Below the pieces are notes generated by a model. It was not told where the DNA came from, did no database searches, and saw nothing but the letters and a program-made list of their open reading frames with translations. 64,000 nt of DNA from Nocardiopsis metallicus. GTDB lineage: Bacteria; Actinomycetota; Actinomycetes; Streptosporangiales; Streptosporangiaceae. Shown one piece after another: positions 60,620 through 64,000 of the stretch. The stretch lies in NCBI RefSeq assembly GCF_014201115.1, contig NZ_JACHDO010000001.1:4278001-4342000 (forward strand), read 5' to 3'. Both the position numbers and the translations under genes were made by a program. Position 1 is the first letter of the stretch. Each line of letters opens with the position of its first letter.

Positions 60620-60805
60620 TTCTTCGCAGACCTACCCGCTCGCGCGCACAGCGAGTCCTGGTGGTGGGTGTCCTGTCCGAGCGCGAGTCCCACGACGAGA
60701 CCGACTACCTGCTCCGCGGCCCGGCGAACGCACAACGCCCGCACGAAGCCGTCAGGCGGCTCGAATCCGGAACCGGGGCAGAACAGGACCTGACCGGGTG
60801 GAGGG

Positions 60806-61369
60806 CTACTCTTCGAGGGCTACTTCGTCGGCTTCGAGTTCCTCTTCGGAGCCGGAGTGGTCGCATTCGGAGCGGCTTCCGGCGCTGTAGCCCTCCAGGT
60901 AGCCGCGGGCGCGGTCGGCCTTGGGGTAGCGGCGGACCAGGTCCCAGAAGTCGCGGCCGTGGTGCGGGATCTGCAGGTGGGCGAGTTCGTGGACCAGGAC
61001 GTAGTCCACCACCCAGGCGGGCATCCCGGCGACGCGGCGGGAGATGCGGATCGTGCGGGTGTCCGGGGTGCACGAGCCCCAGCGGGAGTTCTGGTTGTCG
61101 ACCCAGCGGACGCTGTCCGGCAGGTGGGTACCGCCCAGGTAGCGTTCGGCCAGTTCCACCGCGCGCTCGTGGAGCTCACGGTCGCCGGGGCGTCTGCGGC
61201 CCTCGCGCGCCTCGAGTTTTTGCAGCATCTGGTCCACCCAGCGCTTTTCCTCTGCGCGGGAGAACGTCGCGGGCACGAGGACGACCGTGGTGTCCCCGTC
61301 CCTGTAGGCCGACACGGTGCGGCGGCGACGAGGACTGCGTCGTACCTCGATTTTGGTGTTCGAGGGCAC
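60806..61369 (-). CDS. YgjP-like metallopeptidase (DUF45)
   Basis: A 187-residue zincin. The zinc site is VLVHELAHLQIPHHGRDFW (HExxH with downstream His), preceded by WGSCTPDTRTIRISRRVAGM. The family includes proteins acting with type I restriction or as stress proteases; function uncertain. The C-terminal 20 residues are acidic. GTG 61369; upstream TAAAGT suggests a leaderless mRNA. Confidence 0.9.
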   Translation of the reverse strand: MPSNTKIEVRRSPRRRRTVSAYRDGDTTVVLVPATFSRAEEKRWVDQMLQKLEAREGRRRPGDRELHERAVELAERYLGGTHLPDSVRWVDNQNSRWGSCTPDTRTIRISRRVAGMPAWVVDYVLVHELAHLQIPHHGRDFWDLVRRYPKADRARGYLEGYSAGSRSECDHSGSEEELEADEVALEE

Positions 61370-61584
61370 GAACTTTACGGTAGCCGAGCGAAGCTCTCAC
61401 GAACAGGTGTGCGTTGTCCCGAAATGTCATCTGTCTAGCGCGGTGTCCGAGGAGTGCTCTCAGGACGGGAAACTCCCCTGTGTAGCGGATTCAGCTCTGA
61501 CCAGGGCGGTTTTTTGCCTGGTGAGAGGGGCCGTATCGGGGCCTGATTCGACCTCTTCCCGCATTTTTGGTTACACAAACGAGA

Positions 61585-61625
61585 CCGGACGGCGAGCCCC
61601 CCGTCGGGAGGAGACCGCCGTCCGG
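61585..61625. terminator. Hairpin downstream of the small gene at 61671
   Basis: A 10-bp stem (CCGGACGGCG with its complement) and 21-base loop in the 301-base gap 61370-61670. On the minus strand it lies after the small gene. The rest of the gap should hold the YgjP promoter and shows nothing else. Confidence 0.45.
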
Positions 61626-61670
61626 CCTCGAGTGTTCACCCAGCACGCGTCATTTGGCGCTCAGGCCCGG

Positions 61671-61829
61671 TCAACACAGCCGTGACCACGCGATTTCCAT
61701 GATCGCCTGCTCCGCACGGCGCTCCTCGCGCTGGCGGGCTCGGAGCTGTCGGGCGCCGAGCCGTCTGATCTGACGCTCGCGCGGCTCCTCGTCGGAGCGT
61801 TCCACCATCTGCATGAGTTCCTGCATCAT
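61671..61829 (-). CDS. Small Arg/Gln-rich helical protein downstream of WhiB7-like gene
   Basis: A 52-residue protein (MMQELMQMVERSDEEPRERQ, then IRRLGARQLRARQREERRAE) predicted as one charged helix. Similar short ORFs follow whiB genes in other actinobacteria by my recollection. ATG 61829 or 61826, with AGGA about 13 bases upstream. 58 bases after the WhiB7-like stop, so probably co-transcribed. Confidence 0.55.
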   Translation of the reverse strand: MMQELMQMVERSDEEPRERQIRRLGARQLRARQREERRAEQAIMEIAWSRLC

Positions 61830-61887
61830 CGTTCTTCGAGTCCTTCGGTTCGTGGGTGCTTCGGGGGCTTCAGGTTGTTCCGGGCGG

Positions 61888-62166
61888 TCAGGCCGCGACC
61901 GGGGCCGGGTTCTTGCGGGGACGGCCACGCGGGCGCTTGCGCGCCACGACCTGACCGGAGACGAGCAGCTGCCCGCCCCAGACGCCCCACGGCTCGCGCC
62001 GCTCGAGCGCGTCCGCCAGGCACTGCTCCCTGATCGGGCAGGCCCCACAGATCGCCTTGGCCTCCTCGACCTCCGCGGGGGACTCCGCGAAGAACAGGTC
62101 CGGCTCCATACGGCAGGGGATTTCGGCCTCGCCCAGCTGAGGCGTTTCCAGGACCGACGCAAGCAT
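61888..62166 (-). CDS. whiB7: WhiB7/WblC-like transcription factor with AT-hook
   Basis: A 92-residue Wbl protein. Four cysteines: IPCRMEP then AICGACPIREQC (C-x2-C-x5-C); GVWGG turn; C-terminal AT-hook KRPRGRPRKNP. The AT-hook is diagnostic of the WhiB7/WblC subgroup, which with the primary sigma factor activates intrinsic resistance genes to ribosome-targeting antibiotics (established). GGAGGGCACCG precedes ATG 62166. A hairpin with U-tract 147 bases upstream may act as a leader attenuator or as the terminator of the preceding ORF. Confidence 0.9.
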   Translation of the reverse strand: MLASVLETPQLGEAEIPCRMEPDLFFAESPAEVEEAKAICGACPIREQCLADALERREPWGVWGGQLLVSGQVVARKRPRGRPRKNPAPVAA

Positions 62167-62312
62167 CGGTGCCCTCCAAGATCTTTGATCGTTCGTACAA
62201 CGCGGTCGGTGTTCAGTCACCGGATCAGGCCCGGTGCGGGACCTGGACTTGCGATGCCGCCGCCTTCTCCCTCGTCCCTGGGGGACGGAGAGCCTGCGGA
62301 GATACAAAGAAA

Positions 62313-62341
62313 GCCGCGGCCCCTGTGTCGGGGTCCGCGGC
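62313..62341 (-). terminator. Hairpin with T-tract upstream of whiB7
   Basis: Stem GCCGCGG/CCGCGGC plus CCCC/GGGG with a 1-base bulge and 6-base loop, followed on the minus strand by TTTCTTTGTATC. It is 29 bases after the stop of the unknown ORF at 62371 and upstream of whiB7. Either a simple terminator of that ORF or, as in known whiB7 leaders, a conditional attenuator. Confidence 0.7.
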
Positions 62342-62370
62342 CACGGTTGAAAATCTCGGCCTGTGTAGCT

Positions 62371-62748
62371 CTAGGCCGGAATCCTCCGTGGACACTCCCC
62401 CGATGCGCCATAGCGGCGCGGGGTTTCGTGCGATGCCTCGTTGACGCCACCGGTGAACTTGCCGCGATCAAGGGCAAGCTCGGACTCGTGACGCAGTCCG
62501 CCGATCACACCAGCGGTGGACACACCGGTCCCCTGGGACACGAAGCCCGCTCCGACGAGCCGGACCATGCCGAGGACACAGGTGCCGCCTTCGGTGCTCG
62601 GGCGACTGCCGATGGTGGTGATGCCGCTCAGGTCGGCACCCGGGACGACACGGGTCGGGAACAGCTGCCAGGCAGCGGCAGCGGCAGACGCGAAACCGTG
62701 GTTCCTTGGCTTCAACGAGTTCATCTGGTTCATCTCCGTCGTGTTCAT
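62371..62748 (-). CDS. Unknown 125-residue ORF upstream of whiB7
   Basis: Starts MNTTEMNQMNSLKPRNHGFA; the middle is small-residue and hydrophobic (TCVLGMVRLVGAGFVSQGTG, VSTAGVIGGL), and the end is polar and basic (TGGVNEASHETPRRYGASGE). AAGGAGG lies 11 bases before ATG 62748. Third codon positions are clearly G/C-rich, arguing for real coding. It has a good promoter (62824-62853) and a terminator (62313-62341). No family recognised; it could be a single-gene unit, a peptide precursor, or a translated leader that controls whiB7. Confidence 0.5.
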   Translation of the reverse strand: MNTTEMNQMNSLKPRNHGFASAAAAAWQLFPTRVVPGADLSGITTIGSRPSTEGGTCVLGMVRLVGAGFVSQGTGVSTAGVIGGLRHESELALDRGKFTGGVNEASHETPRRYGASGECPRRIPA

Positions 62749-62823
62749 TTGATCGGGCACCTCCTTCAAAGTCGGGCACAGGGTCTTGCACCTGCACCGA
62801 GAGCGGTCACTTCGACGAGGTAC

Positions 62824-62853
62824 ACACTACGGGGCGGCCACGAAAATCGGCAA
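62824..62853 (-). promoter_or_regulatory. Sigma-70-like promoter of the 62371 ORF (and perhaps whiB7)
   Basis: On the minus strand TTGCCG, an 18-base spacer, then TAGTGT. It lies in an A/T-rich patch about 75 bases before the ATG and is the clearest promoter in this region. Confidence 0.45.
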
Positions 62854-62911
62854 CCTATTTTTGACCTGCGAAAACGTCCGCATCCGGCCAAAACTTTCCG
62901 GGAATGGCGAA

Positions 62912-62947
62912 GGGCCCGGCAGTGTTCGCCAACCCACTGCCGGACCC
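62912..62947 (-). terminator. Terminator of thioesterase gene
   Basis: A 13-bp stem (GGGCCCGGCAGTG with CACTGCCGGACCC, one mismatch) 65 bases after the stop at 63012. Confidence 0.65.
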
Positions 62948-63011
62948 TCCCCGAACGGCTGCTCGGTGTCCTGCCTGGTGAAACCCCCGGCGGACTCCCA
63001 GGACGTCCTGC

Positions 63012-63899
63012 CTAGGCCCAGCCCTCGGCGTCCACCACGCGGATCATGCCCTCCTGCACCACGGAGCAGACGAGCTGTCCGTCACGCGTGTAGACCAGAC
63101 CCCGGGCCAGTCCCCTGGCGCCCTGGGCGGTCGGGGACTCCTGCGCGTAGAGCAGCCACTCGTCGGCGCGGAACGGGCGGTGGAACCACATGGCGTGGTC
63201 CAGGCTGGCCATCGCGATGCCCGCGAAGGACCGGCCGTGCCGGAGCAGCACCGTGTCCAGCAGGGTCATGTCCGAGGCGTAGGTCATCAGACACACCTGT
63301 GTGAGACGGTCGTCGGGCAGCTTGCCGTCCACCTTGAACCACACCGGGTTGGTGGAGGTGCGCAGGTCGGGATCGCGTTCGGCCTCGAACGACATCGCAC
63401 CCACCGGACGCATCTCGATCGGGTGCCACTGGACGAAGTTCGGTACCTTCCCGAACGCCTCGCGCAGCCGCTGGCGCGTGCTGAGCAGGTCCTCGGGCGG
63501 CGGTACGTCCGGCATCGGGGTCTGGTGGTCCAGCCCCGGCTCCTCCTTGTGGAAGGAGGCCGACAGGGTGAAGATCGCCTTGCCGTGCTGGATCGCCACG
63601 ACCCGGCGGGTGGTGAACGAACGCCCGTCACGGACCCGGTCGACCTCGTAGACGATCGGCACCGTCGGGTCGCCCGGCCGGATGAAGTAGGCGTGCAGGG
63701 AGTGCACGTACCGGTCCGTGGGCACGGTCCGGCCCGCGGCGACGAGTGCCTGCCCCGCCACCAGGCCGCCGAAGACCCGCTGGGGCCCCTCCGCCGGACT
63801 GATCCCGCGGAAGATGTTGACCTCGATCTGTTCCAGGTCCAGCACCCTCAGCAGGTCGGACAGGGACTGCCCGCTGCGCTCGGCGTCGTGTTCACTCAT
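63012..63899 (-). CDS. tesB: Acyl-CoA thioesterase II (TesB)
   Basis: A 295-residue double-hotdog thioesterase. Markers: VFGGLVAGQALVAAGRTVP, LHAYFIRPGDPTVPIVYEVD, RSFTTRRVVAIQHGKAIFTL, and in the second hotdog LLDTVLLRHG, ASLDHAMWFHRPFRADEWLL with the catalytic Asp of the D-H-A motif, and GLVYTRDGQLVCSVVQEG. It releases CoA from fatty acyl-CoA. ATG 63899 overlaps the previous gene stop by eight bases. Confidence 0.93.
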   Translation of the reverse strand: MSEHDAERSGQSLSDLLRVLDLEQIEVNIFRGISPAEGPQRVFGGLVAGQALVAAGRTVPTDRYVHSLHAYFIRPGDPTVPIVYEVDRVRDGRSFTTRRVVAIQHGKAIFTLSASFHKEEPGLDHQTPMPDVPPPEDLLSTRQRLREAFGKVPNFVQWHPIEMRPVGAMSFEAERDPDLRTSTNPVWFKVDGKLPDDRLTQVCLMTYASDMTLLDTVLLRHGRSFAGIAMASLDHAMWFHRPFRADEWLLYAQESPTAQGARGLARGLVYTRDGQLVCSVVQEGMIRVVDAEGWA

Positions 63900-64000
63900 C
63901 CTCGTCCTCTCCGTCACCGGCGTCCGTCTCACCGGCGGCCGCCTCCGCGGGGTCCCGCCCCGCGACCAGCGCGAGTACCGCCTCACCGTAACGGTCCAGC
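63892..64000 (-). CDS. C-terminal fragment of an upstream gene (5' end outside window)
   Basis: The last ~35 residues of a protein ending LDRYGEAVLALVAGRDPAEA and a Glu/Asp tail, with TGA at 63892-63894 inside the start region of tesB. Too short to identify. The overlap indicates it is co-transcribed with tesB. Confidence 0.5.
   Translation of the reverse strand, partial: LDRYGEAVLALVAGRDPAEAAAGETDAGDGEDEDE

Noticed and set aside
60620..60805. Possible gene in the gap after the small membrane protein
   Set aside because: No frame with a start, ribosome site and coding bias; only a short convergent intergenic region.

Overview
The window is high-GC actinobacterial DNA with strong G/C bias at third codon positions, many GTG/TTG starts, gene overlaps of the ATGA/GTGA type, WhiB proteins, DUF397/DUF5753 regulator pairs and a complete coenzyme F420 tail-end pathway. 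Gene content (F420, two secreted GH18 chitinases, PPA1309/UPF0182 pair, RsgA next to AroA) suggests a filamentous actinomycete; a Nocardiopsis-like (Streptosporangiales) host is my best guess from recall, not from any search.

Layout. 1-6.2 kb is a conserved core block: a GT2 glycosyltransferase, WhiB, a Tyr/Gln-rich repeat membrane protein, and fbiA-fbiB of F420 synthesis. 6.2-14.5 kb looks like an inserted accessory segment. It is bounded by two exact 27-bp copies of the 3' end of fbiB. It carries a compact operon (short peptide, JmjC/cupin oxygenase, aldo-keto reductase, APH-fold kinase) that could be a peptide-modification pathway, an IS3-family element with a 3-bp target duplication, regulator fragments, an anti-sigma-like ATPase operon and a broken MFS transporter. 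14.6-20.2 kb has a Na+/H+ antiporter and two GH18 chitinases. 20.3-22.9 kb is fbiC, the third F420 locus.

23-31.8 kb holds envelope genes: lipoproteins, an LPG-synthase-like membrane protein and a three-gene glycosylation operon (GT4, DPM-like GT2, polytopic membrane protein). 32-48.4 kb is mostly housekeeping and regulation: amidohydrolase, cyclophilin, cysteine desulfurase, aroA-rsgA, HxlR/oxidoreductase, TetR, hisN-like phosphatase, a MacAB-like efflux operon, and a MarR/VOC-dioxygenase divergent pair with two matching operator-like sites.

48.5-51.4 kb is structurally unusual. An initiator tRNA gene sits in a perfectly duplicated 232-bp segment, followed by a perfect 58-bp palindrome and a 1.8-kb IS4-like element with a 10-bp target duplication. 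A pair of 30-bp inverted repeats encloses the palindrome and the IS. 51.5-64 kb returns to core genes: UPF0182, PPA1309, a PDZ/Lon-like protease, moaE, an NAD epimerase, a DUF2342 protein, NUDIX, a YgjP-like metallopeptidase, a WhiB7-like regulator with AT-hook, an unknown 125-aa ORF with its own promoter and terminator, and TesB thioesterase.

All functional calls are from reading motifs and recalling families; no database or folding search was run.
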